In this document: positions 26,201 to 31,019 of the stretch, one piece after another
Layout of the letters: every line of letters starts with the position of its first letter
How positions within the stretch are numbered: the stretch's first letter is position 1
The notes under the pieces: model-generated
Database searches by the model: none
What the model was told of the DNA's origin: nothing
What the model saw: only the letters and a program-made list of their open reading frames with translations
DNA from: Chitinophagales bacterium
GTDB taxonomy: Bacteria > Bacteroidota > Bacteroidia > Chitinophagales > UBA2359
Assembly (NCBI GenBank): GCA_020628375.1
Contig: JAHDFD010000008.1
Coordinates: 1 to 64,000 of the forward strand
Reading direction: 5' to 3'
DNA length: 64,000 nt
Translations under genes and position numbers: made by a program

Positions 26201-27201
26201 CAGATGACCACTGCTTCAGATATACGCCACTTCCTGGTTTCTATGGATCAGAAGTGATAGAAGTAATTGCTTGTGCAGCTGATGGAACTTGTGATTCAGT
26301 TGTTATTAATATGCATGTTGGTGATTGTTCAGGTAATGAACCACCAGTTGCGAATAGTGATGGTGGAATAACCAATCAGGGAGAGCCGGTTACTATTGAT
26401 GTTTTAGGAAATGACTATGATACAGATGGTGATAATATATTTGTTTGTGATTATACACTTCCTGGAAATGGAAATGTGACCTTGGTCGGTGGAGCATTTA
26501 TTTATACGCCAAACGATGGTTTCTTTGGTTTCGATAGCTACACTTATACAATTTGTGATGGTAATTTTGAAGCTACAACAACAGTTACTGTTCAGGTATT
26601 GGAAGTTTGTGATAATACTACTAATGCTTGTACTGGACACATGACACCTATCGATATTTGTGTTGATTTCTGTGATGATAGCGTTGCCATAGTAAATACA
26701 CATACTACTTACGATTGTAGTATTGAGGTATTAAGTGATCATTGTTTCCGATATGTTCCACTTCCTGGATTCTATGCAACCGATATTATTGAAGTAACTG
26801 CATTAACACCATTGGGTAATGAATACGAAGTAGCGCATGTTCATATTGAAGTTAGCGATAACTGTGGTGGTGATGCAAGCAGACTTTCTAATAATTCGGT
26901 ATTGGACAAATGTGGTATGGAAATACCTAACGCATTCAGTCCGAATGGCGATGGAATTAATGATGTATTCAAAGTAAATGTTCCGGTATGTGAATCAGAA
27001 GCTTATATCGAATCTTTCAATATTTACGATATGAATGGTAAACTGGTTTACAGAACTAAAACTACCGAGGCAACGATAAGCTGGAATGGTTTAAATACGA
27101 TGGGTACACAAGTGAAAGCAGGAACTTATATTTTCAAAGCTCAATTGAAAACTCAACAAGGTACAATTGTCGAAAGTGGATTCATAGAGATCAGAAGATA
27201 A
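8254..27201 (+). CDS. Giant (about 6,315-residue) type IX-secreted modular adhesin-like protein
   Basis: I chose the ATG at 8254 because it gives a normal signal peptide (Met-Lys-Lys start, hydrophobic core, cleavage near NIDAQ-C); an in-frame GTG at 8218 would add 12 residues before it. Module order: twelve INGQ modules of about 93 residues (8353-11685), three SprB-like repeats (11686-12456), a thirteenth INGQ module and three related modules (12457 to about 13580), Ig/PKD-like segments, about eight modules of about 155 residues (14371-18087), twenty Ig-like modules of about 98 residues (18088-23973), the SDPCSC module, two Kazal-like domains, a shared module, a third Kazal-like domain, a TDD linker (25369-25683), Cys-rich modules, a Big_9-like domain, and CHU_C (AFSPNGDGINDVFKV, ending GFIEIRR). 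SprB-like repeats suggest a gliding or adhesion role, by inference. It is a paralogue of the preceding gene in its last 1,100 residues. Confidence 0.92.
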   Translation: MKKNLHLIFSKFYSYFIFSLFVLLCSSMNIDAQCYIKIKGAIGGPGSCNPDGTATFQIIMDYIDAPGNLNINGQIFAVAPGSNANNTTFNVVFPGDGSSQNVNAFFVDDPSCSDNENNLFATPVCEPFEACDLDIVSVGVPSSCDASGNYSINVTVSYFLPPGGPINIMGQLFNPSFSGNQTFTETFTITNLPGNGSSTNVTASFVFDFSCNDQIIDAFTAPNCADPVCSLNITNVGSPSSCDGNGQYTLPVTVFYANPVGNITINGQTFSPNGSGTQTFILSGLVGDGTTGVNVNASFTGDPNCNDTVTSAYNEPNCASNDCTINVVSAGSPSACDSNGNYSIPITVTYVNPNGNININGQVFTPNGSGSQSFTLTNLSGNGETGVDVTAFFTGDSSCNSTLINAYNAPDCSCSINVNAGSPSACDANGNYSLPVTVTYSNGTGAVNINGQVFNTNGSGSQTFTLTNLPANGNSNIDVTGFFTNNPSCTDTDFSAYNAPSCGCNLVILSAGAPSSCDGNGQFTVPVTVFYEFPDGNIIINGQTFTPNGSGTETFTLTGLNGDGSIGIDLSAFFTGDSGCSDDLVDAFDAPDCSPPDCSILIESVGSPSSCDANGNYSIPVTITYANGSGDINVNGQVFTPNGVGSQTITLTNLPGNGASGVDITAFFTGDTGCSNTLTNAYNAPDCSCDLTIFEVGNPTQCDSNGEYTVQVTVSYTNPPGSTVNINGQVFTLAGSGIESFVLTGLDGNGTQNIDITAFFPSDPSCTATELDAFNAPICDCALTILGVGTPTSCDANGQFSVDVLIDYSNAQGDIIINGQTFTPFGQNGQQTFTLTGLSGDGTTNIDVIAVFTGDANCRDTFTDAFDAPDCSCDMQIVAGSPSACNFDGTYSVNVTVTYDNPSGLIDINGQTFTVDGSGNQVVTLTGLVGDGSPVTLIGQFTGDPSCSDTDVDAFTAPSCSCELNIETIGTPSACDANGEFTVDIQVSYQNPVGNIIINGQSFPTDGSGNETFTLTGLIGDGTTGIDLNAFFAGRTSCNDTFTDAFDAPDCNCSLSILNVGTPSCDNASTYSVDVTVSYNNPEGDININGQIFTPNGSGTETFTLTGLPGNGALGYDIFAAFTDNSSCSDNAFNVFDAPNCQNNCGISATKSTVNASSCSSSDGEICLTMSGGTPPYTFTDIAGVPLNVINSNGTEVCTSGFPEGTYSTTATDADNCTFVINNIIVGADPAPNVNFAVSTSNVSACNTDDGEACLTISGGVPPYTVFEGAVNYGTFQENVENCITGLTVGFYDFTIIDGNGCDITGTFPVTIQKDAAIDVQFVAVDPTVCGAQDGSVCITVSGGDDPYNVTYGAGNYTFFDGIQQCITGLPAGTFNFTITDNKNCVENINNVVLDPAPCDDCQITGISLDNISACDAGTYDATVTVDFINPPTGDIEVNGQTFAVTGASSQTVTLTGIVGDGTTGVDVVATFVNDFTCTFTGTDLYDEPDCSFQTDCEIIITSIQGGNCDLNGGFFVNIQYTVNVPTGTSFSITSSDGLTSYGSYNYGDPIDLGPFPGDGSTQYSFTLTDDANSICTVNTPTITAPQCEVCNLSITSVIPGDCDSDGNFTVDLGYNVSSPASSTFTVFDQNNNNLGTFNYGSLVTLGPLVADGSSYTFTAIDDVDPNCTDTSAAITSPNCQPCVIEITDVTVSPCDGNAEFTVTLDYTFSNPIGSDVIVNDQNAVNYGTFAYGAPIVLGPFPGDGSTQYTFLVGDANDPAACFDIASTIISPSCELDCSDYTGSVVLNNTYDCDGPEAELEAIIDDAAFIGDILSYQWFENGVAIGGETTSNLTTANFGSDYTVAITTTNGCELTWGPLNLPLPTNSPEAGNDASIQVCGDNTSLIIDLTAEQLGADAGGVWTEVTTIFAPNSFSNGIFDATGLVGTFIFEYTVSSTYCGDDTATFTVDISAPPMLVSESGPSEVCSNQQFELSVLVSDDDGGILRWFESGTDIEIPDPSATSFENLTCDPVTVSYYAVFYPSNSDCPNDTSELVSVLVYPKIDGVVSTSADGCEVTINTCPNFLVEWNDENGSGTGTTYTAAGGTVGTVTFTVFNQDPNVLSACQFAEFSGIYNCETTCGPVQTNESFAITNRCAGTNLNLNEFVASNLNGGNWTESGNPVPSTTIPLVNDSCGETQTIYSTTYQTTDGDGCPVINTFQLTVNIYPEVTGTVDISDDGCTVTVDTCPNYIIVWDDGTDSGSGNVYTAQQNASGFVSFQILVSGGYPPAECGFAIIENIPYNCDPCGATTTVNTNESAAVCSGEPIDITVFAPAGSNWTTSLGSPVADPTNVVNTNTDCNATTVSYRTTYPSTDIDGCPVNNVVNLTITVYPEISYTVNNLGGCSIELETCANYDVIWSDGNNTGTGTTYNAAVNSNGSVVFTITNPASNALFDCYTIDTTPETFDCQDTCTFQQVNDQQILNVCSGESIDLTIYADPVVVGSNWTDVNGNTVSNPSNIIINNVSCDREKYIYNIEYETLDANNCPVLNQIEVTHNVFPFITADIVQTDECTITVNTCPEWIVLWDDGNDSQVGNVYTAATGTSGTVSFTVANYKDYSPFGCATALFPDIPYNCNTGCTPQTVSEDYVRNECAGTSLNLTSILDASITTTDWIDKLGNIVADPASILQENSTCDTIRNFYYTTYQTLDGNNCPIDHQVEVIVNLYPEINFTIGGDDCNIILETCPNFIVLWDDGVNSEAGTTYTAADGSLGTVNFAIYNFDGYPPPGCSILEVPVDFGCGTICQPQFANDQFIRNVCHNEPIDLTEFVPFADNNGEWFDAFGNPIASTSFAIENFACESEFYGYTTTYETLDGNNCPVTNTVEVTIRVMPEISAIFENDGCTVQIVSTCPHFIVSWDDGTNSGDGLVYTATDGTAGTVTFTVNNFKDYVPFQCATNIFTENFNCSSACEPITAPVQDKISNVCGGDVVNFNDYADDPTAVITWTNTNGDIVGDAAAYPLTNTGCAAFPLNFTGSYFTSDPNTGCPIENTVSLLLNVYPELDATFDVDVANCTITANTCPDFIVSWNDGVNSEIGNVYTSTDGQDATVQFAVSNFTGYPGINCLTKTFDPISLTCDNCVENTITIETDTVVCSGTTLDLTAFSDNPTAIWVNLQGEQYDVPNEVPQINTSCAPLEKVYFTIYQVEENGCFVTYDYRVNLTVYPNPEDFFTVTTEECLLTVATCANFDVTWDNGNRTGVGNVYNAATVGNDSGLVTFTITYPDGPACATFTSPPLDTNCTCDAPDAPVITSESFEICQFGTGTPLTTELSTTTLLPAGYNYQWQLNGADISGANSNIYTASIAGEYTLIITDGVDCVSDASVGITINVVDCTPVCNEPLAPTIEVDTNPICEVATGTPTTATFTTFDVPPTGYDYQWQLNGVDISSSAGGDSPSFTTSTVGTYTLYFVEMNGGGCNSGISSGILLQEIDCTPTCDAPAPPSVVVDANPICISGTGSPVNATLSTGDLPPSGYIYQWQLDGVNISSGSGGNNATIVTNTPGVYTLYFLDTSGNDCNSSGSNSILLTVEDCTPVCNEPIAPTITVDANPICINGTGSPINATFSTGDLPPSGYDYQWQLDGVNISALSGGNNATIITNTLGVYTLYFIDQSGDNCNSLASNPITLTEQDCTPVCNPPLTPTITIDNNPICIDGTGTPTEATLSTGDLAPVGYTYQWQLNGVDIPGGTSSSYTTSSTGTYSLYFLDTSGNGCNSAISATIGLTIEDCTPVCNAPSAPIITVDANPICISGTGTPVNATFSTGDLAPLGYSYQWQINGIDIDAASGGNSSTITTNTTGTYTLYFLDTSGNGCNSSMSESISLDIVDCTPACDPPAAPSINVDANPICNAGTGFPANATFSTTDTPPAGYTYQWQLNGINITTSSGGNNASITTNTLGTYTLLFADLSGNDCNSDLSNGIALTSEDCTPECIPPGAPVISIDANPICMSGTGSPESAVLTTTDTPPAGYDYQWQLNGVNISSGSGGNSSIITTSTLGIYTLIFIDLSSNDCDSEVSSGITLTSEDCTPVCIPPNAPTIATNNLILCEAGTGSPENATISFSGALPAGYAYQWYINGAMIGGANTNSITVFDPGIYTLVLTDGGACDSAISNEIEISKVNCTPACDAPDAPVIIADANPICLDGTGTPLNATFSSTAIPPAGYTYQWQLDGVNISNASGGNDPTIFTSTLGSFTLLFVDENGSCNSPASNAIVLTAEDCTPVCNTPAPPTISADANPICINGTGSPVSANLSTGELPPAGYTYQWKLNGVDIDANSGGNSSAITTSTLGIYTLCFVDLSDAGCDTAPSNSITLTEEDCTPVCNAPDAPTIMTSADFICIDGTGTPISTFINTGDLPPSGYTYQWLFNGTNISPFAGGNTASIEVMAAGTYTLIFFDESGFGCDSGASNSIIVNVEDCTVVCEPPMAPMISADASTICIDGTGSPVNATVSALATPPSGYAYQWQLNGVNISAGSGGNDATITTSTVGTYTLLFVELSGGDCSSIASNEIEIIAEDCTPVCDTPSSPVIFIDNNPICIDGTGTPTSTTFSAGNLPASGYGYQWQLDGVNISAASGGNDPILTTSSAGVYTLIFADLSGNDCNSLASNPIELLIIDCTPNCINPAAPTIQVNNTTICTAGTGTPENATLTSGDLPPAGYGYQWQLDGINISAASGGNDPALTTSTTGNYTLYFIDLSGNECNSLISSSIDINEIDCTPDCVPPLTPTIITDFTVICISGTGVPVNATISAADLLPSGYGYQWQLNGVNISSDSGGNDSSITTSSTGIYTLVFVDLSGDNCNSLASNSIEITAIDCTPDCIPPDAPEIVVDANPVCIVGTGTPVNATFSTGDLPPAGYGYQWKLDGINITAASGGNNSTITTNTIGNYTLCFIELSGNACDSEASNTIALTTEDCTPDCSVPATPSISIDNSVICSAGTGNPSSAVISSNDLPPSGYGYQWQLDGLNISAASGGNDPSISTNTTGDYSLYFVDLSGNDCNSLISTSVSLSVQDCTPDCTPPVAPEIIANLTDLCIAGTGEPTVSTLSTSSTLPGGYGYQWQLNGVNITAASGGNDPSLTTSDAGVYTLFFVDLSGQGCDSQTSNGISIVVEDCTIPCDTPDTPTISVDVNPICQVGTGSPVNATLSSNDLAPSGYGYQWQINGVNINSESGGNNSTITTGTTGTYTLILIDLSGNGCDTADSNPITIATENCTEPIVPEVSISDPCSCENPLNYSVNGINYVHEIITIISSPGDVWALDLAASTGMFDTNANLIFGTQTAIEINPGEFIFVTYHIPGLGFSATFENQNGIEVSISATGANCICDTTDDTGTDTTGTDTTSTDSTDDGTICNCTEQYDPVCANGVEYANACIAECLGITMYTAGPCGGTDDGTTDSSSDTTGTDSTDDGTACNCTQQYDPVCADGVEYANACLAECFGITMYTAGPCEGTDDTGTDVSGTDAGTTDDATNPDCVDNFAGFCDITILELSSPISEDGSVCPFQGIYVTVSGYTVLDGYMNAYIMHTDANDPLGTAVAISDNGVFMNDNSNPSIPLDMMLYITPAIVPGPPMGTLSDIDFDNPCVSLGTSSCAVFFAADCEGVDGFTDDSADDSLDEATDGDGSGLCNCPDYYYPVCGSDGLSYFNPCYAECAGLTWVPGLCEPSDDSTDTGTADDGTTDDIITDDVITDDGTTDDIVTDDVITDDGTTDDIVTDDVITDDGTTDDIVTDDVITDDGTTDDIVTDDVITDDGTTDDIVTDDIITDDGTTDDIVTDDVITDDGTTDDGTTDIGVTDISTDDGTTDIGTTDGTGNTCNNPIDCGSMSACTEPMTTTIVCVEACIPGNYTIVSAASLYHCSANPLPNGCIEYTPLPGMEMVGVDYINVQATNENGECISIVVNMQVGDCTPEPPCVNPDLELCTGHMEPLMICPEFCALDGMTYAISAINSVYNCSIYQTDDHCFRYTPLPGFYGSEVIEVIACAADGTCDSVVINMHVGDCSGNEPPVANSDGGITNQGEPVTIDVLGNDYDTDGDNIFVCDYTLPGNGNVTLVGGAFIYTPNDGFFGFDSYTYTICDGNFEATTTVTVQVLEVCDNTTNACTGHMTPIDICVDFCDDSVAIVNTHTTYDCSIEVLSDHCFRYVPLPGFYATDIIEVTALTPLGNEYEVAHVHIEVSDNCGGDASRLSNNSVLDKCGMEIPNAFSPNGDGINDVFKVNVPVCESEAYIESFNIYDMNGKLVYRTKTTEATISWNGLNTMGTQVKAGTYIFKAQLKTQQGTIVESGFIEIRR
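8353..11685 (+). repeat. Twelve INGQ modules (about 93 residues each)
   Basis: Each unit starts with a Cys, then a Ser/Thr-rich S-x-C-D motif, then I-N-G-Q-x-F, T-L-T-G-L-x-G-D-G and a closing A-P-x-C. The units are diverged at DNA level, unlike the near-identical arrays of the upstream gene. One further unit lies at about 12457-12740 after the SprB-like repeats. I recognise no named family with certainty. Confidence 0.85.
11686..12456 (+). repeat. Three SprB-like repeats
   Basis: Three units of about 85 residues carry the SprB pattern: a Cys, then SGG-x-P-PY, an ITGLPAG-T-x-F/Y segment and I-T-D-x-x-x-C. SprB is the mobile cell-surface adhesin of gliding Flavobacterium; the motif is widespread in CHU_C proteins and does not by itself prove motility. 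Confidence 0.75.
14371..18087 (+). repeat. About eight 155-residue TCPN/WDDG modules
   Basis: Recurrent pattern: I-x-x-x-T-C-P-N-F/Y-x-V-x-W-D/N-D-G, then YTA, a G-T-V-x-F-T strand, a paired-Cys segment, and a closing TTYQT-x-D-G-N-x-C-P block ending V-x-x-YPE. Diverged copies follow one another without linkers. No named family is recognised. Confidence 0.75.
18088..23973 (+). repeat. Twenty tandem Ig-like modules (about 98 residues)
   Basis: Twenty units begin with Cys-x-x-P-x-x-P and contain D-A-N-P-I-C, GTG-T/S-P, GYxYQWQLxGVNI, TxGxYTLxFxD and a Cys-Asn/Asp-Ser pair. It is the same Ig-like family as 2409-4700 but with strongly diverged DNA, implying an older expansion. Average period is 294 bp. 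Confidence 0.92.
25369..25683 (+). repeat. Seven 45-bp TDD linker repeats
   Basis: Units start at 25369, 25414, 25459, 25504, 25549, 25594 and 25639 and encode 15 residues of the type DDIVTDDVITDDGTT. Minor synonymous changes and one Val-to-Ile change occur. The highly acidic spacer lies between the third Kazal-like domain and the Cys-rich modules. Confidence 0.95.
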
Positions 27202-27226
27202 TAAATTCATAAATCTTATAACTTTG

Positions 27227-27262
27227 AAGGCTTGTTGTTCATTTGAACGGCAAGCCTTTTTT
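27227..27262 (+). terminator. Rho-independent terminator after second giant gene
   Basis: AAGGCTTG at 27227-27234 pairs with CAAGCCTT at 27251-27258. The stem continues through two wobble pairs and GTTC/GAAC to an ATTT loop and is followed by a T run. It lies 25 bases after the stop. Confidence 0.92.
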
Positions 27263-27279
27263 AATTCAATATAATAAAT

Positions 27280-27984
27280 ATGAATATAGTTGTAACAGGT
27301 GCTACTAAAGGAATAGGGAAAGCAATCGTTTATAAATATGCATCTGAAGGCTTTAATGTTGCTTTCTGTTCAAGGAGTCAGGAAGATTTAAGCAACATGG
27401 AAAAAGATCTCAGTGCTAAGTTTCCCGATATAGAAGTCTTGAGCAGCCCAACTGATATGTCTAAGAAAGAACAGCTTACCGCATTTGCCAATTTGGTAAA
27501 CAAGGAGTTCGGGAAATGTGAAGTTTTGGTGAATAATGCAGGAGTATTCATTCCGGGAACCATTCACGAAGAAGAAGAAGGCATGCTGGAAAAACAAATA
27601 GAAACGAATTTATATAGTGCTTATCATTTTACAAGAGCATTGATAGGCAATATGATTACAGCAAAAGAAGGGCACATATTCAATATTTGTTCTACTGCCT
27701 CTATGAAAGCCTATCCAAATGGAGGCTCTTATTGTATTTCTAAATTTGCTTTATTGGGCTTTTCAAAGGTTTTGCGAGAAGAAATGAAAGAACACAATGT
27801 GAGAGTAACTTCTGTTTTACCCGGCGCAACCTTAACTGCTTCTTGGGAAGGTGTAGATTTACCGCCTGAGCGATTTATGAAACCTGAAGATATTGCCAAT
27901 GTAATTTGGTCAGCTTACAAATTGTCGAAACAAACGGTCATCGAAGAATTGACGATGCGTCCTATTTTGGGGGATATTGAGTAA
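27280..27984 (+). CDS. Short-chain dehydrogenase/reductase (SDR family)
   Basis: A 234-residue protein with the classical SDR layout. The N-terminal Rossmann motif TGATKGIG at 6-13 binds NAD(P); NNAG is at 85-88; Ser139 with Tyr151-x-x-x-Lys155 forms the catalytic triad. The length is typical for a single-domain classical SDR, a cytoplasmic NAD(P)-dependent oxidoreductase. The substrate cannot be read from sequence. It stands downstream of a strong terminator, and the GNAT gene follows after 28 bases, so the two may be co-transcribed. Confidence 0.9.
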   Translation: MNIVVTGATKGIGKAIVYKYASEGFNVAFCSRSQEDLSNMEKDLSAKFPDIEVLSSPTDMSKKEQLTAFANLVNKEFGKCEVLVNNAGVFIPGTIHEEEEGMLEKQIETNLYSAYHFTRALIGNMITAKEGHIFNICSTASMKAYPNGGSYCISKFALLGFSKVLREEMKEHNVRVTSVLPGATLTASWEGVDLPPERFMKPEDIANVIWSAYKLSKQTVIEELTMRPILGDIE

Positions 27985-28012
27985 GAAAGAGTATGTTTTA
28001 AATTGTATAAAT

Positions 28013-28546
28013 ATGAAATGTAAACTCAGATTCGGTGAAGAATTAAGCATTGAAGAAGCTACGATCAAAGATGCTGAACATATAATTAACTATATTAAAA
28101 TTGTAGCGGCTGAAACACCATTTTTATCGTTTGATGCTGAGGAATTTAATACAAGTGTAGAAGAAGAAGAAAACATTATTCAACAACATGCTATTGCTCC
28201 AAATCAATTGATGATCGTTGCACGAATAAAAGAGCAGATAGTTGGCTTATTGAATATTCAGGCTAGTAGTAAAAAACGTTTGAAACATAGTGGTGAATTT
28301 GGCATTTCTGTTTCAAAAGAACATTGGAACAAAGGCATTGGTAAACACATGATGCATTATTTGCTTAATTGGGCGAAAGAGAATACCATAATTAAGAAGA
28401 TCAAATTAAGAACTTCAGAAAATAATATTGCTGCTATAAAACTATATGAAAAACTCGGCTTTCAACACGAAGGCGAAATTACCAAAGACTTTTTTGTCGA
28501 TGGAGTTTACTATAATACTATTGTTATGGGAATGTGGATTGAATAG
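28013..28546 (+). CDS. GNAT family N-acetyltransferase
   Basis: A 177-residue protein from ATG 28013; a TTG further upstream (27977) would overlap the SDR gene and adds no conserved sequence. The acetyl-CoA binding segment reads GISVSKEHWNKGIGKHMM, matching the GNAT motif A pattern (Q/R-x-x-G-x-G). It is followed by an N-x-x-A-I-x-L-YEKLGF block typical of the family C-terminus. It is probably cytoplasmic and acetylates an amine on a small molecule or protein; the substrate is unknown. It lies directly behind the SDR gene. Confidence 0.88.
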   Translation: MKCKLRFGEELSIEEATIKDAEHIINYIKIVAAETPFLSFDAEEFNTSVEEEENIIQQHAIAPNQLMIVARIKEQIVGLLNIQASSKKRLKHSGEFGISVSKEHWNKGIGKHMMHYLLNWAKENTIIKKIKLRTSENNIAAIKLYEKLGFQHEGEITKDFFVDGVYYNTIVMGMWIE

Positions 28547-28624
28547 ATATTGAATATTCTTAAATGTGAATAACGTTTTGTTCATACTATTTAATTTGGT
28601 TTGAAATTAAGAACTCAAGTCAAA

Positions 28625-29455
28625 ATGATGTTTTATCGAATCCTGTTATCTCTTATTATAATTTCTACACTTAGCTGCCAAAGTCAACAAATTAATAATG
28701 AAAATAGTAAAGAACGAGAAGAGGAAATTATAAACACTTACCTTAAAAATGGAGCATGGCAATATCACTATCTCGAAAAAGAATGGGACGAATGGATCAA
28801 TAAAGGAATTGCCGAAGATTCAACAATTGCTTACTTGTGGCAACAGAAAGCAATGCCATTATGGAAGACCAAAAAATATTCTGAAGCAGAAAGGTATTTT
28901 AAGAAAGCAGTTGCTTTAAAACCCCAGGAATACCTTTGTCGTTTCGGTTTTCTGAAATGTATATTCAGTCAGGATTATGCTGAGGCTAAAGAAATATTGG
29001 AGTCATACATAGTACAGTATGGAAGTACTTTTGAGCAAGATCATCCGCTTGAGTTCTATATTGGTATTTGTCAGCTACAGCTAAGAGAATATGATGCAGC
29101 ACTACAAACATTTTCTAAAAGTTTAGCAGCCCAAAGAGCCAGAAATGAACCAATTCATTACCTCGATAAATATTACCATGCAGTTGCATATTATGAATTG
29201 AAAAAATATGAAGAAGCAATCACGGTTTTAGATGAAGTTTTAGAAGAATATCCTGAGTTTGCAGATGCTCAATACTATAAAAGTTTTTGTCTATACAATA
29301 CAGGAAAGACTAATGAAGCTATCGAAATTATGAAAGAAGGAAAAAAGAACTTCCAGAAAGGTTATACCTTTAATGAAGATTCAAGTTTTTATGAAGTATA
29401 TCCTTATCAGGTTACCTGGCAATGGGAGGCATTACCATATATTCTGAAGAATTAA
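28625..29455 (+). CDS. TPR-repeat lipoprotein
   Basis: A 276-residue protein starting at ATG 28625, chosen over an upstream TTG (28601) because it gives a lipoprotein signal peptide with lipobox STLSC (Cys18). The mature part contains tetratricopeptide-like helical repeats, e.g. YSEAERYFKKAVALKPQEY, YDAALQTFSKSLAA and YEEAITVLDEVLEEYPEF. It is likely a membrane-anchored periplasmic scaffold; the partner is unknown. The next gene starts within its stop codon (TAATG), suggesting translational coupling. Confidence 0.8.
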   Translation: MMFYRILLSLIIISTLSCQSQQINNENSKEREEEIINTYLKNGAWQYHYLEKEWDEWINKGIAEDSTIAYLWQQKAMPLWKTKKYSEAERYFKKAVALKPQEYLCRFGFLKCIFSQDYAEAKEILESYIVQYGSTFEQDHPLEFYIGICQLQLREYDAALQTFSKSLAAQRARNEPIHYLDKYYHAVAYYELKKYEEAITVLDEVLEEYPEFADAQYYKSFCLYNTGKTNEAIEIMKEGKKNFQKGYTFNEDSSFYEVYPYQVTWQWEALPYILKN

Positions 29456-29886
29456 TGAACAACCTAATGTACTACTTACAAATAGCACTTTTTTCTATAT
29501 TCTTAATTTTAGCAATTTTCCATTTTTATTGGGCATTTGGTGGAAGATGGGGTTTTTACAATTCATTACCTTGTAAAGAAGATGGAACTTTATTGTTCGA
29601 ACCTCGATCAGCCGATTGTTTGATTGTTGGAATTGGTCTGACTAGTATTGCCTTTTTCTATTGCTATCAGGCGTTACAAATTCCAATTCCATTACCAGTA
29701 TGGCTTATCGATCTAATTGGATGGGTAATTCCGATTATTTTTATTTTGAGAACATTTGGTGATTTTAAATATGTTGGCTTTACCAAAAAAGTTAAAACTA
29801 CAAAATTTGCTGAATTAGATACACGATTTTTTTCTCCACTCTGTTTTTCAATAGGTGTTATCGCACTTCTTTTAAAGTTGTATTGA
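29455..29886 (+). CDS. DUF3995-like four-helix membrane protein
   Basis: A 143-residue protein with about four hydrophobic segments (residues 5-25, 52-75, 80-100, 120-142). Near the first helix it has HFYWAFGGRWG followed by LPC, a pattern I associate with the DUF3995 family. ATG 29455 overlaps the stop of the TPR lipoprotein gene by one base; an earlier in-frame ATG (29422) would lie inside that gene. No function is known for the family. An inner-membrane location is inferred from the helices. Confidence 0.65.
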   Translation: MNNLMYYLQIALFSIFLILAIFHFYWAFGGRWGFYNSLPCKEDGTLLFEPRSADCLIVGIGLTSIAFFYCYQALQIPIPLPVWLIDLIGWVIPIIFILRTFGDFKYVGFTKKVKTTKFAELDTRFFSPLCFSIGVIALLLKLY

Positions 29887-30197
29887 AAACTTAACCAAAT
29901 AAACATTTGCTCACTTTCGTTGTGTGTTTATCAACGAATACAAAGTAAATGGTGAACTTTTTCAATAAAAATCAATCGGTGAGGAATCCATTGCTGGTCG
30001 CCTGACCAGCAATGCTCATTTTTAAAAATTATTCATTTTATACCAACACAAATAAATGCTTTATAAAGAGAAAAAGTAAATGAATGATAATATGATTGAA
30101 ATCGTCGAGTACAATTCTTATAAATTATCGGAACAATTTCAACATTATTTGTTATACTAATGTAATTTTAAACTTTCAATAAAAACTATTTTAAATT
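29887..30197. other. Intergenic stretch with one hairpin
   Basis: No coding region. A perfect 10-bp hairpin (arms 29990-29999 and 30004-30013, GCCT loop) followed shortly by a short T run at 30019-30023 may end the preceding transcript. The remainder is AT-rich leader of the carbonic anhydrase gene, without a clear promoter. Confidence 0.6.
29990..30023 (+). terminator. Probable terminator hairpin
   Basis: ATTGCTGGTC and its exact complement flank a four-base GCCT loop. A five-base T run begins six bases after the stem, so it is a weaker-than-standard intrinsic terminator about 100 bases after the DUF3995-like gene. Confidence 0.6.
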
Positions 30198-30764
30198 ATG
30201 ACTATTTCAGATATCAAACAAAGATTAATCGATGGGAATGCACGTTTTGTTGCTGATAAGCTTGATGGAAAACTTCAGGATAGCTCAAGAAGAGATGAAT
30301 TAACCGGAGGGCAACAACCTTACGCTATAATTTTAAGTTGTGCAGACAGCCGTGTTGTTCCAGAGTTAGCTTTTGATACCGGACTAGGTGAGCTTTTTGT
30401 TTTAAGAGTAGCTGGAAATGTGGCAAATACTTCTACTATTGCAAGTATAGAATATGCTGTTGCACATTGTGGCTCGAAAATAATTGTTGTTCTAGGGCAT
30501 CAGAGCTGTGGTGCTGTTACTGCTGCTGTTAATGGCGGAGACAATGGCTACAATTTGAATCATTTATTATCACACATTACACCAGCACTATCTGCTTCTG
30601 ATGAAGGTGCTGAAGTGAATGAAGTTGTGAAAGTAAATGCGAAAATAAATGCGCAGGAATTGATCGATCGTTCAACTATTATTGGCGATGCAGTTCGTAA
30701 AGGTGATGTTGAGATCGTTGCTGCCTATTATAACCTCGATTCAGGTAAAGTAGATTTTCTATAG
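30198..30764 (+). CDS. Beta-carbonic anhydrase
   Basis: A 188-residue protein with the beta-class zinc site: Cys48-Ala-Asp50-Ser-Arg52 and His101-x-x-Cys104 (GHQSCGA). Cys48, His101 and Cys104 bind zinc and the Asp50/Arg52 pair is the catalytic dyad. It interconverts CO2 and bicarbonate in the cytoplasm, for carboxylation reactions and pH balance. The length fits the family. It is a single gene between hairpins; the ATP synthase operon follows after 255 bases and has its own promoter. Confidence 0.95.
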   Translation: MTISDIKQRLIDGNARFVADKLDGKLQDSSRRDELTGGQQPYAIILSCADSRVVPELAFDTGLGELFVLRVAGNVANTSTIASIEYAVAHCGSKIIVVLGHQSCGAVTAAVNGGDNGYNLNHLLSHITPALSASDEGAEVNEVVKVNAKINAQELIDRSTIIGDAVRKGDVEIVAAYYNLDSGKVDFL

Positions 30765-30910
30765 AAATAAATGATGAATGATGGTTGATGAGCGATCACT
30801 TATCAACCATCACTCATCAATAATAATCAACAATTATCATCCATCACTCATCAACTATTAATCATCTCCCATCATTTATCACCTATCACCCATAATAACT
30901 CACCCATGTA
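30765..30910 (+). repeat. CATC/ATCAA-rich low-complexity tract with palindrome
   Basis: A near-perfect 32-bp palindrome (30780-30811, arms GATGGTTGAT and ATCAACCATC around a central GATC) opens a tract of irregular CATCACTCATCAA-type words to about 30905. Shorter tracts of the same words lie at 49112-49130 and 50339-50372. No reading frame is present. Confidence 0.7.
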
Positions 30911-30961
30911 TAGCCATTATGCTCTTATAAATGCAAGTATTTGTAAATAATTCATGTTTTT

Positions 30962-30993
30962 TTTGATTTAGAAATGTAGTAGTTATAATTTTG
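30962..30993 (+). promoter_or_regulatory. Probable promoter of ATP synthase operon
   Basis: TTTG at 30962-30965 and TAATTTTG at 30986-30993 match the Bacteroidota -33/-7 pattern (TTTG, TAnnTTTG) with a 20-base spacer, slightly long. It lies 27 bases before atpB. Confidence 0.5.
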
Positions 30994-31019
30994 CAGCCGA
31001 TTTGGTAAAGCATTGATTA

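Noticed and set aside
27280-28546. SDR-GNAT fusion via the overlapping upstream TTG (27977)
   Set aside because: The frames differ and the SDR has a normal stop; the ATG at 28013 gives a complete GNAT domain.
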